From contig OZ005707.1 in assembly GCA_963930775.1 (NCBI GenBank), positions 4,712,001-4,776,000 on the forward strand: DNA of 64,000 bases. Direction: 5' to 3'. Positions 54,317-64,000 of the stretch are shown here, piece after piece. The notes beneath the pieces were generated by a model. The model saw only the letters and a list, made by a program, of their open reading frames with translations. It made no database searches and was not told the origin of the DNA. Origin of the DNA: Cliona cf. orientalis. Lineage: Eukaryota > Porifera > Demospongiae > Clionaida > Clionaidae. Numbering within the stretch: the first letter of the stretch is position 1; every line of letters starts with the position of its first letter. A program made the translations under genes and the position numbers.

Positions 54317-57300
54317 CAAATTGCTTGTATTTAGCATCACTGTCATTGGTGATCAGTGGCTGTGTCTCATCATCAACATCCTCCTGCTGCTCATCCTCTT
54401 CAAGAATGGAATCACGATAATATACTGTTGACTCGGTAATATTTGCCACTGGTTCAGAGATAGATCTATAATAATTTGCATCAAGTCCATCACATTCAGA
54501 TGATCTCCTGACTCTCCTACAAGAACATCTTGGAGCAATGACTGCATGGAGAACAATACCACAAAATTGTAGAAAAGCTACTCCTGTTGAGAGCCCCACA
54601 GCAACAGCCTGTAAGCTGGGTCCATTGGAGTGAGTGCGGGCGAAGATGGCAAAGCCACTAAGAATGGTTAGATTCATAAGAAATGAACTTTGAAAGAGGA
54701 GAACAGCTTTGTTTTTGTACGGGTGCACGAGAGCCATATAGAACAGAAGAATGATGCCAAAGATTAGGAGAAGTAGTAAATTGATGCTCTGGGGAACAGT
54801 GAAGGTTGAGGCAAAGATCACTAATAGGATGCCTCTGGCCAGTAGCAGCACTCCAAACCAGTACTGGTGCTTATGCTTCAGAGGAGCAAAGTAAGCATCG
54901 TAGACAGGGAGGAGTCGCATGATCCACTTTAGAAGCACAAAAAAGGGCAGCCTTCGAAGCCACTGTATTGAGAACAACAGCAGTGTGTAGGGAAGCCAGA
55001 GAAACAGTAGTGTTCCTAGCCCAGCTAAGAATAGAAGGATGTGAGGAAATCCAAAATAGGTGAGGTTTCCATCTTTTGACCACACTGTTGTTGTTGAGCC
55101 TTCTGGATACTTAGTGACAGTAGAAAACTCCAGTGCAGTCACTACAATACGCAGCAATTTCATATAGGAGAGCAGAAAAAGTGTGTTTAGGATAGGGACG
55201 GCTTTGTTAGCGAGAAGGTTTGTCAGTCTGGTAGAGTATCTAGCAGCCACAATGATCATTCCAGCAATGGCCCATATGTAGAAAGGGAAGACAAACTGCA
55301 ACCAAATCTTCCAAAAAGCTGTCAGTCCTTTTACAAAACAGGTCTCAATTCCAAAATCCAGATTCACCCAGGCTATAAATGTCTTCAAAAATACAAGTAC
55401 AGCATTCAGCTTTTGCTCTTCAGGGAAAAAGATGCATTGGTAGACCCATACGATGTTGGCATAGAAGATGAGTCCATTAATCATGCCCTGAGTGACAGTG
55501 AGGTTGAAGGCACTGATGAAGAACACCAGCAGGAATCCTGCAGCTATAAAGAAAATGAGTAGTGCCAGGTTGTTATTGTTGTGGCAGTGAATGCAGTGGG
55601 AAGTTCCAATAGCCAGGCTGTAGTTGGCCTTGCAGCCACCACACAGTCTACCAGCTCGGTTGAAGGCACATTGGATATCTGAGTTGTCTTGTAGATCAAC
55701 CTGCTGGCTCTCTCCTTCACAGTAGTTGAATGGGCAATACTGACTATATATAATACTATCTCTGTCGATATTCACCCATAATGTGCCATTCCATGAAAAA
55801 ACACCTGTTCCATGTATGATATCACATTGTACGTTAGTATCAATCAGTACAGGATAGCAGTTGCATACGGGGGGTTCCCCTGAAAGAGTGAATCCTGGTG
55901 GGCAGGGAAGTAGAGTGATATTGAGATAAATTGGTGTGGTACGATAGCATGGTTCATCCACACAACCCCCAAAGTATCCTTTCAATGTTCCTATATAGAC
56001 GGTGGTCAGATACATGATGAAATTCTCCTGATCATAGTTATGCAGTGTGTAGTTAAGGTTACTGCAATGTGTGATATTGTCAATTGCTTGGATGTACTGT
56101 AAAGCTGACGTTAGACTTGGAGGTGAAGGATGATCAACTGATGAAAAGTCGGCATAAACAGGTCCCATTGTCGCTCCAAAGTCTCCTCCTACTACAAGAG
56201 CAGAAACTGTAAACATTTCTCCAGGATGAACTGCATAATTTCTAAATATATACGAGTTGTTCTTGCACTGTGGTATCCCTTGACTATCGCACAAGCATAC
56301 ACGTGTGGGGTCAGAGGACACTGAGGACAATCCAGTGTTATTCATGTTGACAGTTAAGTTGCATTTTCCTGACCTTTGATGAAACTCCAAAGACGCACCA
56401 TAAATGTCATCCCCTCCATTCATTGCTGAATTATTAGAAAAGGAGAAAGCATAAGTAGACCCAACACTGCAGTTCAGCAACTGATAAAAGCACTTTGGTC
56501 GGGTATCTTTTCTTGCTGGTGCACCTGTTTCAGGAAAAGATTCTTGTTCTATTATCAACAGTAGCTGGTCTGGAGTCAGACCAGGATTCACATGAACAGC
56601 ACCACCTGTCTCCACTGCAAAATTATTGACAAACAATACGCTGGTATTAGGTAGTACATTCAATGTAGAAGAGTATAGAGCCATAGCTCCTCCCCTGATA
56701 CCACTGTTGTTGGCAAATGTTATCACTCCAGACAATGTGATGTTGCTGAAGTAGGAAGAGACAGCAGATGACCGCCTAGCGCCCATAAACAGTGAAGTAC
56801 CTGAAAAGAGTACACTGCTGTACTGCATACGCAGAGAATTTGCAGCCAGTTTGCAGTTTTCCATGATTACATTTGCTCCGTCCACATCCATGGATAATTC
56901 GCCATCCTGGAACTCACAAAAGTCAAATTTGAAACTAGTATTTGCAGTAGATCTAGAAATCACTAACTGACTGTGATTTAGTTTGACGAATGACATTATG
57001 AATCTTGACATCGTTAAATTATTCTGAATATTGATTACCCATTTTATCATCAAAATATTTGAAAGATAAACTTCAGTGGATCCATTGAAATTCAGCCACG
57101 TAGCTCTATTATACCAGCTTGAGCCATTCAACATCACTCCTTCTGGGCTCTCTCCCGTCATGTTTAAGACAGGAACATTGATGATTACAGGAACTATCAG
57201 TTGTACAGCATGCGTTCCATCCATAAAGATCATAGTGACATTCTCCTGTTGATTGATGGTTGTGCCCACATGCTCAAGGTAGTACTGTAGAGTTTGACAT

Positions 57301-57431
57301 GGCTGTCTGGGACACTTGGTAGTGACAGGGGACGATGGCTTCACATAGTACACTATACCTGTAGCAGGTATAATAAAAAAGATGTCTTGCAAGAAAATGA
57401 AGAAAAGAAAGGTCAAGGTCTTCATCTGCAC
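54312..57431 (-). CDS. Secreted beta-helix ectodomain, multi-pass membrane receptor-like protein (type II)
   Basis: Single-exon ORF of 1039 residues, paralogous to 19712-23233 but a distinct subtype. Signal peptide MKTLTFLFFIFLQDIFFI (start uncertain between the first and third codon). The beta-helix region (about 50-330) has GIRGGAMALYSS and VETGGAVHVNPG motifs and many N-glycosylation sequons. Then come VCLCDSQGIPQC, VHPGEMFTVSALVVGG, a Cys segment (CPPGFTLSGEPPVCNCYP) and the neck CAFNRAGRLCGGCK near residue 590. About ten membrane segments follow between 615 and 960, including VYDAYFAPLKHKHQYWFG. The cytosolic tail is acidic (EEDEQQEDVDDETQPLI). It ends in TQPLI/SDAKYKQFE, where the type I tail ends SQPLL. 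Role inferred as a cell-surface receptor or adhesion protein. Its nearest relative here is the pseudogene 6359-8810 plus 18118-18298. Confidence 0.93.
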   Translation of the reverse strand: MQMKTLTFLFFIFLQDIFFIIPATGIVYYVKPSSPVTTKCPRQPCQTLQYYLEHVGTTINQQENVTMIFMDGTHAVQLIVPVIINVPVLNMTGESPEGVMLNGSSWYNRATWLNFNGSTEVYLSNILMIKWVINIQNNLTMSRFIMSFVKLNHSQLVISRSTANTSFKFDFCEFQDGELSMDVDGANVIMENCKLAANSLRMQYSSVLFSGTSLFMGARRSSAVSSYFSNITLSGVITFANNSGIRGGAMALYSSTLNVLPNTSVLFVNNFAVETGGAVHVNPGLTPDQLLLIIEQESFPETGAPARKDTRPKCFYQLLNCSVGSTYAFSFSNNSAMNGGDDIYGASLEFHQRSGKCNLTVNMNNTGLSSVSSDPTRVCLCDSQGIPQCKNNSYIFRNYAVHPGEMFTVSALVVGGDFGATMGPVYADFSSVDHPSPPSLTSALQYIQAIDNITHCSNLNYTLHNYDQENFIMYLTTVYIGTLKGYFGGCVDEPCYRTTPIYLNITLLPCPPGFTLSGEPPVCNCYPVLIDTNVQCDIIHGTGVFSWNGTLWVNIDRDSIIYSQYCPFNYCEGESQQVDLQDNSDIQCAFNRAGRLCGGCKANYSLAIGTSHCIHCHNNNNLALLIFFIAAGFLLVFFISAFNLTVTQGMINGLIFYANIVWVYQCIFFPEEQKLNAVLVFLKTFIAWVNLDFGIETCFVKGLTAFWKIWLQFVFPFYIWAIAGMIIVAARYSTRLTNLLANKAVPILNTLFLLSYMKLLRIVVTALEFSTVTKYPEGSTTTVWSKDGNLTYFGFPHILLFLAGLGTLLFLWLPYTLLLFSIQWLRRLPFFVLLKWIMRLLPVYDAYFAPLKHKHQYWFGVLLLARGILLVIFASTFTVPQSINLLLLLIFGIILLFYMALVHPYKNKAVLLFQSSFLMNLTILSGFAIFARTHSNGPSLQAVAVGLSTGVAFLQFCGIVLHAVIAPRCSCRRVRRSSECDGLDANYYRSISEPVANITESTVYYRDSILEEDEQQEDVDDETQPLITNDSDAKYKQFE

Positions 57432-58264
57432 TTGGACTGGCTACTAGCTACAGTACAGCTCGATCGCGATATCGAGAGGCTGAGGTTGGCCACGCATCAT
57501 AATACGTCATATGCGAGGTACAGGAGTACGAGTGCGCGCGCGATTGTATATACATGACACACACGGGGGATGTGGTATATAAAAACCTACAGTACTGCGC
57601 CCACGAAGTTTTGATAAGTACCTGACCTGGTTTAGCCCAAAGTCACACTACTGTTTCAGGACCATATAAGGTAACATGACCATTTTTTGCTGCAAGATAT
57701 GTATGAGGCTGCAAAATACAATATTTATTGTTTGTGTAGGATCATGGAAAGTCAAAATCAGCATTGAAAACTAAACATGTATGCTCAGAGTATAATGAAA
57801 GCTGTAGTTATTTGGAGTTGATACCACAGAGGATGATAGCTAGTATCCATCATTTGAGAATGCAAAAATTTGCATGTTTTTGTGAACAAGAACAAATCAC
57901 AATAATAATAGTATTATAGTGTATACTATGATCTATTGGTATGTAAACACTATAATATTAATACTTATATAGGAGTAAAGATATTAACAAATCAATGTCA
58001 TCTTGTAACAACTATAATATTATTGAGCAGTTAATTAATTATCCATATGTATATATTTTAATATAGACAATATCATGCATCATTATGATGTTCATATAGT
58101 ACAATTTCTGTATAAATTAGCATAGTGCTCGAACAAGAAATAAAAAAGTATAAAAATATTACAAGATAATAATATTATAAGGGTTGATACAATGTTCACA
58201 ATAAAATTTTAATTATGAAGATTGATGCATGCCACTATAATTAATTTTGGTTAATAATGTTCAC
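57432..58264. other. 5' flank of the receptor gene, AT-rich
   Basis: GGTTTTTATATACCACATCC on the minus strand near 57580 could hold a TATA box about 140 bases upstream of the ATG. The remainder is AT-rich with no gene. Confidence 0.4.
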
Positions 58265-59275
58265 ATATTAGAAGTATTATAATTTTTCTGAAGGATCGAT
58301 GCCACTGTGTTCACAATGTTCACATATGAGAAGTATTATAATTTTTCTGAAGGATCGATGCCACTGTGTTCACAATGTTCACATATTAGAAGTATTATAA
58401 TTTTTGTGAAGGATGGATGCCACCGTGTTCACAATGTTCACATATTAGAAGTATTATAATTTTTCTAAAGGATCGATGCCACTGTATTCACAATGTTCAC
58501 ACATTAGAAGTATTATAATTTTTCTAAAGGATCAATGCCACTGTATTCACAATGTTCACATATTAGAAGTATTCTAATTTTTGTAAAGGATGGATGCCAC
58601 CATGTTCACAATGTTCACACATTATAAGACTTAGTATTATAATTTTCGTGAAGGATGGATGCCACCGTGTTCACAATGTTCACACATTAGAAGTATTATA
58701 ATTTTTGTGAAGGATGGATGCCATTGTGTTCACAATGTTAACATAATTATTAGAATTTTTTTGTAAAGGATGAATGCCACTGTGTTCACAATGTTCACAT
58801 ATTAGAAATATTATAATAATATTATAATTTTTGTAAAGGATGGATGCCACCATGTTCACAATGTTCACACATTATAAGACTTAGCCTAGTATTATAATCA
58901 TTCGTGAAGGATGGATGCCACCATGTTCATAATGTTCACACATTATAAGTATTATAATTTTTATGAAGGATGGATGCCACCATGTTCATAATGTTCACAC
59001 ATTATAAGTATTATAATTTTTATGAAGGATGGATGCCACTGAGTTCACAATGTTCACATATATATATTAGAAGTATTATAATTTTCGTGAAGGATAGATG
59101 CCACCGTGTTCACAATGTTCACACATCATAAGTATTATAATTTTTGAGAAGGATATGGATGCCACCGTGTTCACAATGTTCACACATTAGAAGTATTATA
59201 ATTTTTGTGAAGGATGGATGCCACCGTGTTCACAATGTTCACATATTGGAGATATTATAAATTTGTGAAGGACCT
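58265..59275. repeat. 59-bp minisatellite, about 17 units
   Basis: Unit: GTTCACAATGTTCACATATT, AGAAGTATTATAATTTTTGT, GAAGGATGGATGCCACCGT. Starts of GCCAC at 58301, 58360 and 58419 fix a 59-bp period; later units vary from 57 to 75. Units differ by substitutions at fixed sites (GATCGATG or GATGGATG; ACTGT or ACCGT or ACCAT). The minus-strand ORF within it is a repeat artefact. Confidence 0.92.
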
Positions 59276-59354
59276 AGTATAATTATAAGCCATGCACTCT
59301 ACAAGCCTCATGAATTTACGCTGACTTTGCATGGTGACTGACACAGAAGTGATT

Positions 59355-59432
59355 AATAGTTAGCCTCATTGCCGATTTTTGTTGCCTAATTGAATAATAT
59401 AATGATCGGGAAGACTGAGAACGAGGCTAATG
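59355..59432. mobile_element. Short hairpin with TTAGCCTC ends
   Basis: TTAGCCTCATTGCCGA pairs loosely with the inverse of TGAGAACGAGGCTAA. Similar AGCCTCGT-type hairpins lie at about 42777-42843. Bases 59433-59719 show no gene. Confidence 0.55.
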
Positions 59433-59719
59433 GTATAGCTAATGTACCAATGCATGGCTACGAATACTGAGTTATAGGCTCATGCAGTAGAAACCACAAA
59501 CTATTCAAACAAAAATTAATCATGCACCTGCCTACTTGAGATACAGTTCAAATTAACCACGATAAGGCTACTGTGTAATTGCATGGTTTGTACTATATTA
59601 TGCAACACTTTGTTTATAATTATTATAACACTATTAGTTACCCATGCATTCATGGTGTACGTACGTGGCTTCTGAATCATGCAACTAGCACTAAACTATT
59701 GTGCAACTGTACCTATTAA

Positions 59720-60503
59720 AGTATCGTATTTCTTCTAAAACTTAAGCTTCGGCATAAAATAATAATATTGCTCTTAGCTAGCTTCGCCGAATTTTAGAGG
59801 TTAATATTCAACATTCTGTCTGCGTGCGCATTCCATTCCCGTTTATATACAGTCGAGCCTCTGATAACGGACCCTCCGAGAAGCGGACAACCTCTCTGTA
59901 GCGGACAAGTGCCGTGTTACCGATTGAATTTAGCATAGTTATAGTACATTAGCAACCTCCGAGAAGCGGACGCTTCTCGATTCCCGGACAGCGGACAAAA
60001 TCCAAGCTCCCAACGTGACTTTCAATGCAAAACTGCCTCTAAATAGCGGACATCCGGAAACCACGCCCTTAAATTAACGATGCCGCGCCCACCTTTGTCG
60101 CAATCTAGGCGGTCGCGATATTATGCCGCATGCGCGATAATAATAGCCAGTACTTCAGAAACTAAAAAATTCAGCCTGTGCTATGTTGATACTGAAAATA
60201 GAACATACCAACCACTTGATTATCATCTCTACTGCTCTTATCATGCATTTCAGTGCATTTACTAACTTGTTAAGGATAATACAATAAAAATGGGTTGAAA
60301 AATCATGAACCTCCGAGATAGGGACAACCTCCGAGCAAAGGACAAGAGGCCCGTTCCCAAAGTGTCCTTTGTTCGGAGGCTCGACTGTATAGCATAATAA
60401 TTATAAGCATGACGACCTTTGCCGAAAAATTAGAGACCAATCATTCGGTAAAGGGTGCCGAATAATTAGAAGGGCCGAATTTTTAGAAGAAATACGGTAC
60501 TTC
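59720..60503. mobile_element. Host MITE interrupted by the pogo-like element
   Basis: AGTATCGTATTTCTTCTAAA at the left pairs with the inverse of TTTTTAGAAGAAATACGGTA at the right. Internal CTTCGGC / GCCGAA pairs continue. The pogo-like copy at 59850-60387 lies inside. Confidence 0.7.
59850..60387. mobile_element. Pogo/Tc1-like MITE, copy 2, uninterrupted
   Basis: Same ends as 38688-39667 (CAGTCGAGCCTC), inverted orientation, TA on both sides. It shows the empty site for the 420-bp element nested in copy 1. The 61-codon ORF (60080-60265) occurs in both copies as part of the element. Confidence 0.88.
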
Positions 60504-61483
60504 ATTATAATAATTATTATGGTGCATGCATGTCAATTGTCTACCATGCATACAGGGAGGGATTGTGTCAACATTACAAGTGAACAGTTGTATTATATTA
60601 TTATTATTATTATTGTCAACCTTATTCTAAGAGTATAAAATTATGCAATGTACATCACTGGAATACGTCCTCAATCGTATTATTTTGTCAGTCAATTTTT
60701 AATTATATCAAGGGCATTATTCAGCTTCATCTGTATAATATAAAAAGATCTGCCATGTACTGTACTTGTATTTTTGTACAGTAGCTATCAGCTATTTTAA
60801 TAATCCAAATCTAATTCTTTAACTCATGATCAGTCGATTGCATTAATTTTAGAATTAAATTTAATACTTGATTGGGACAACTTCAAAATGTGAATGAAAT
60901 AAGATTGCAAGAATACACTATACAGTCAATGCTAAGAGCACCTTAATTGGTTCTAACCGTGATTTGAGCAGCTGTACAATAGTATATTATGGGCGACCAC
61001 ATGGTGGAATAATGCATATTATACTAAAATTTTCGTAGCTATGTCTAGACATAGGAGATATAAGCTACACACTTAAACTATATATACAATGCAAAGGGAT
61101 TATAGAACACCTCCGAGTACAATTGCAAGATCATAGATTCTGGCCGATCATTCGAGCAGACCAAGGCCAAACAGTCCTTGGGCGAGTCTGGCCACCTCCA
61201 ACTTCTGAATCAGTTGAGTGTTCAACATGCCGCAAACATCCTCCAGCAGTTCATAGTTACAAATCTGGGAGCTAATTTTCCGGTATTAAGTATCTTGACA
61301 AATACTGGAAACATAATATTATTATTATTATAATTATAGTTGATCAAGGAGTACTATATAGGTACTAAGGGTTATGAGTGATGAATTACACAATGTCATA
61401 ATAATAATTATTTTGGTCACAAGTTGTGGCTGTAAACTAGTGATTGCTGTTACAGTCTTATTTTGATATTGTACTAATAATAA
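60504..61483. other. Intergenic, nothing recognised
   Basis: AT-rich with ATTATT runs at 60595 and 61315. No coding signal. Confidence 0.4.
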
Positions 61484-61633
61484 TTAGAGACAGAGTCCAA
61501 GGTCTTTACGCATTTTAAGAGACACGAAAGCCCTAGGCTCTATATAGCATCCCGAACGAAGCAAGCATTAAGGGTGCTACTAAGGGTCTGAAGGTGTCTT
61601 AAAAGCATAGAGACCATCGGACGAGGTCTCTAA
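61484..61633. mobile_element. 150-bp palindromic MITE
   Basis: TTAGAGACAGAGTCCAAGGT, CTTTACGCATTTTAAGA pairs approximately with TCTTAAAAGCATAGAGACCA, TCGGACGAGGTCTCTAA. The loop holds CCCGAACGAAGCAAGCATTA. Confidence 0.7.
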
Positions 61634-62586
61634 CTGATTTAGAATAATATAGCAACTGTATCATGGTAGTTGACCTGAGGATTAATTAGGCTACTGTTGC
61701 ACTGTGCATCTTTCTTTGCCTTTGGCTACACTTGTAGTGGAGGCTGATGAGTGTCCAATCAGATCACAGTATGTGTTACAACTATATTCTAACTATGGAT
61801 GATGTGTGTGAGCGCACTCAGACTGCACTATTATACCATAGTATAATAGCTGTAATAGTGTGATTAAATGGAACCTCAATAAGTGTGATAATTAATATAG
61901 TGACAGCAATAATCGCTTAAGTAACTTACTGCATGGCCTGGAAGGTCATATGAATGACCTTTTTGTCCCCTATATTTTCAGTGCTGGGACTCATCAGCAG
62001 GCTGCACTTATAGAGTCGACTAATTATTATCAACATTAGTCTTTGAATTTATGTTTGTGGTCGTCTTTTTTAAAATCAGGTAATCATCTGATTCAGTCAA
62101 CATAGCGTATTATTATTATTATTAATACATAATAGCACCCACGTACTGTTACTAGCTATACCAACCAAATTGCATGGGTGTGCTTTTACTATTTCAAATT
62201 CAGAAAGCACTGGCAGCAATTGCAAGCTTAAGCTGGAAGATTACATGTAATTATAGTCTTAGCCTTTGAGCTACTTTCGTAGAGTATAAGAGGTGGGAAA
62301 ATTACCTGATTACTAGGCTAGATGTTTAAGTATGCATGCAGCCAATAAATTTCTGGTACAGTTAACAAGTTTTCGCTGGACTTTGAGCTAAATTGTGGAG
62401 AAAGCGGTCGACTGAATTCAGCATTTTGCATGCTGCCAGTGATTATCTGATCCAATGAAAATGCTTACGCATACTGGGTAATGAAGACATATTATGGGGA
62501 ATAAGCTTAATAAGCTTTGGTGCAGAATATTAGATTCTCAAAATATCCCTAATAATGCTTAAGAAGTGTACCTATAATTCCCGATA
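61634..62586. other. Intergenic with one inverted CTGATTGGTCA-type repeat
   Basis: About 61755-61790 (TCCAATCAGATCACAGTATG) is the inverse of the repeat at 4910. No gene seen. Confidence 0.45.
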
Positions 62587-63157
62587 CAGGGCCGGAGGAA
62601 GCAATTTTCATGTGGTCAGGCCAAATCTAGTCAGTGTATTGTGCTGGGTAGTGGCGTGCGTAAGCACGCTAAAACTAGGGGGGTCCGGGGGCATGCTCCC
62701 CCAGGAAAATTTTGAAATTTACAGTCTCAGAGATGGCTTCTGGTAGCTTCTGAGTCCAATTTTAACAGACACACTTTAGCTTCACAAGATATCCAATATT
62801 CAGAAATTTACAGCTAATACCTTGTTTTCTGTAGGCAATTAGATGAGCTGTACATTCCACCACAGATACTTGGGGTAGCTATATACTAGTGGCAAATAAC
62901 TGTAATCCCATGCATGGCCTATGTGGCTCACTTTAATACCAGTGTACCGGGGTATGAGTTAAAATACTTTTGCACTAGAGCCAGAAGATACTGATACCTT
63001 AGTGAAGTCCGGACAAGCTAGCTCTGGTTCAAGCATATGCGAGTTCTTTGACGACCTTTACTACACAATCGATATTGTTAGCGACCATTACCTATTCAAA
63101 CGATGAAAAAGTGGTCCGGTTTTGGCCTGACCAACCGGACCGGCTCCGCCGGCCCTG
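62587..63157. mobile_element. 571-bp MITE with CAGGGCCGG ends
   Basis: CAGGGCCGGAGGAAGC and the inverse of GGCTCCGCCGGCCCTG form the ends, continued by GTCAGGCCAAA / TTTGGCCTGAC. CGATA flanks both sides. The interior carries GGGGGGTCCGGGGGCATGCT and no transposase. CAGGG...CCCTG ends are usual for hAT-type elements. Confidence 0.8.
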
Positions 63158-63620
63158 CGATACGTTGCCCATTATGTTCAAGTTAAGCCGACTATGTTAA
63201 CAAACCAGATATGAGACATAATGAGACTCAGTTACACTATCGTCGAGTGTGGCCATTTCTGTTTTATCATATTATTATTATTCTTGGGTTCAAAAGTGGG
63301 TACCAGCTGATTGATCAACACTTTATCAGTCCATAATAATGTAGTTCAGGCATTGTGACAAATGTCGATTTACTCGTGTTGAACAGCTACTTGCAATTGT
63401 GTACCCTAAATTAAGCCAGCTAATTAAGGTTACGGGATAGTGTTCCGCCCACGCATGGTCGAAGTTCACATGAATAATAAATGAGACAGTTATATTCCAG
63501 TTTTTGTCCACGTTCTTTGCACAGGTAAGTAGCTCTCCTGATGCCTGCCCCATGGTCCACAAAAACGAAAAGCAAACCTGCCACTGTCTGTCTGCAAGCG
63601 CGGGTAAGTTTTGCAATTTT
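63158..63620. other. Intergenic, nothing recognised
   Basis: Two overlapping minus-strand ORFs at 63326-63665 run into the pseudogene on the right and have no domain I recognise. Confidence 0.35.
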
Positions 63621-64000
63621 ATGCGACAACCACGGTGTACCACAATGCGATGCAGTTAACAACACTTGAAGAGTGCATCCTGGAGAGAGTTTTATAGTCT
63701 TAGCTGTTACAGTGGGTTGGGATTATCCAAATACTACCACTGGTGTAATCCACACGGGTATTCTTCGCACAGGTGGTTCTATAATCCCAACACTTGATTC
63801 CACATCTCAAAGAGGTCATGTGATCAGCAGTAGTAAGCAGTGCACTAACATCACTTTCACTCTTTATTCAAAGCCTTCACCAGAAAATGTAACGATGCAT
63901 AATATTACTACTTCATACATGGACACTCGTACAGCAGAAAATTTTGTACAACGGGAGTGTAATTACCCTGGAAATGCAAATAAAGCTTATTGCGAGTATA
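63621..64000 (+). pseudogene. Third copy of the plus-strand receptor gene, runs off the right edge
   Basis: Begins abruptly at ATGCGACAACCACGGTG and matches 21307-21690 and 48975-49265 closely. The codon for Arg (CGA in the intact gene) is TGA at about 63667, stopping the frame before RVHPGESFIVLAVTVG. It then stays open to the edge. Unlike copy 2 it retains MDTRTAENFVQRECNYPG. The left join to unrelated sequence marks a 5' truncation. Confidence 0.88.

Noticed and set aside
58265..59275. CRISPR-like array
   Set aside because: Units are contiguous 59-bp minisatellite copies with graded substitutions; there are no unique spacers, no cas genes, and the context is eukaryotic.

Overview
The window reads as AT-rich, intron-containing animal nuclear DNA, most likely from a sponge (Porifera). 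This rests on several inferences: genes with short GT-AG introns, AATAAA poly(A) signals, many kinds of small inverted-repeat transposons, a Crypton/KIAA1958-type tyrosine recombinase, a USP47 relic, an LRRC8/pannexin-like channel gene, and large single-exon receptor-like genes of a type I recall as expanded in demosponge genomes. The species cannot be named from sequence alone. No bacterial operon, CRISPR array or virus was seen.

Three genes look alive. Two are paralogous single-exon genes, 19712-23233 (+) and 54312-57431 (-). Each encodes a secreted beta-helix (PMP-like) ectodomain, a cysteine-rich neck and about ten membrane segments. The third is a ten-exon minus-strand gene (40092-45777), reconstructed here with consistent splice phases. 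It has an LRRC8-like four-helix pore region followed by about 430 residues without leucine-rich repeats. Weaker exon-level evidence exists at 1-101, 701-814 and 36236-37440.

Layout. 0-6.3 kb: possible exons, short repeats, a composite repeat, a broken tyrosine-recombinase gene and hairpin repeats. 6.4-18.3 kb: a dead minus-strand receptor copy split by a 9.3-kb block with inverted ends; the block holds nested repeats, a 2.5-kb satellite and a tRNA-like SINE. 19.7-25.6 kb: intact receptor gene followed by decayed USP47 C-terminal exons. 26-40 kb: tandem arrays and many inverted-repeat elements, several nested. 40-45.8 kb: the channel gene. 46.4-47.3 kb: a large foldback element. 47.5-53.5 kb: a second, decayed copy of the receptor plus USP47 block. 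54.3-57.4 kb: the second intact receptor gene. 58.3-59.3 kb: a 59-bp minisatellite. 59.7-63.2 kb: more small transposons. 63.6 kb to the end: a third decayed copy of the plus-strand receptor.

The main story is a locus of paired, divergent membrane receptors that has grown by DNA-level segmental duplication and is being broken by deletions, a local inversion and transposon insertions. Comparing the duplicated copies with each other reveals empty sites, and so exact transposon boundaries and target duplications, without any outside reference.
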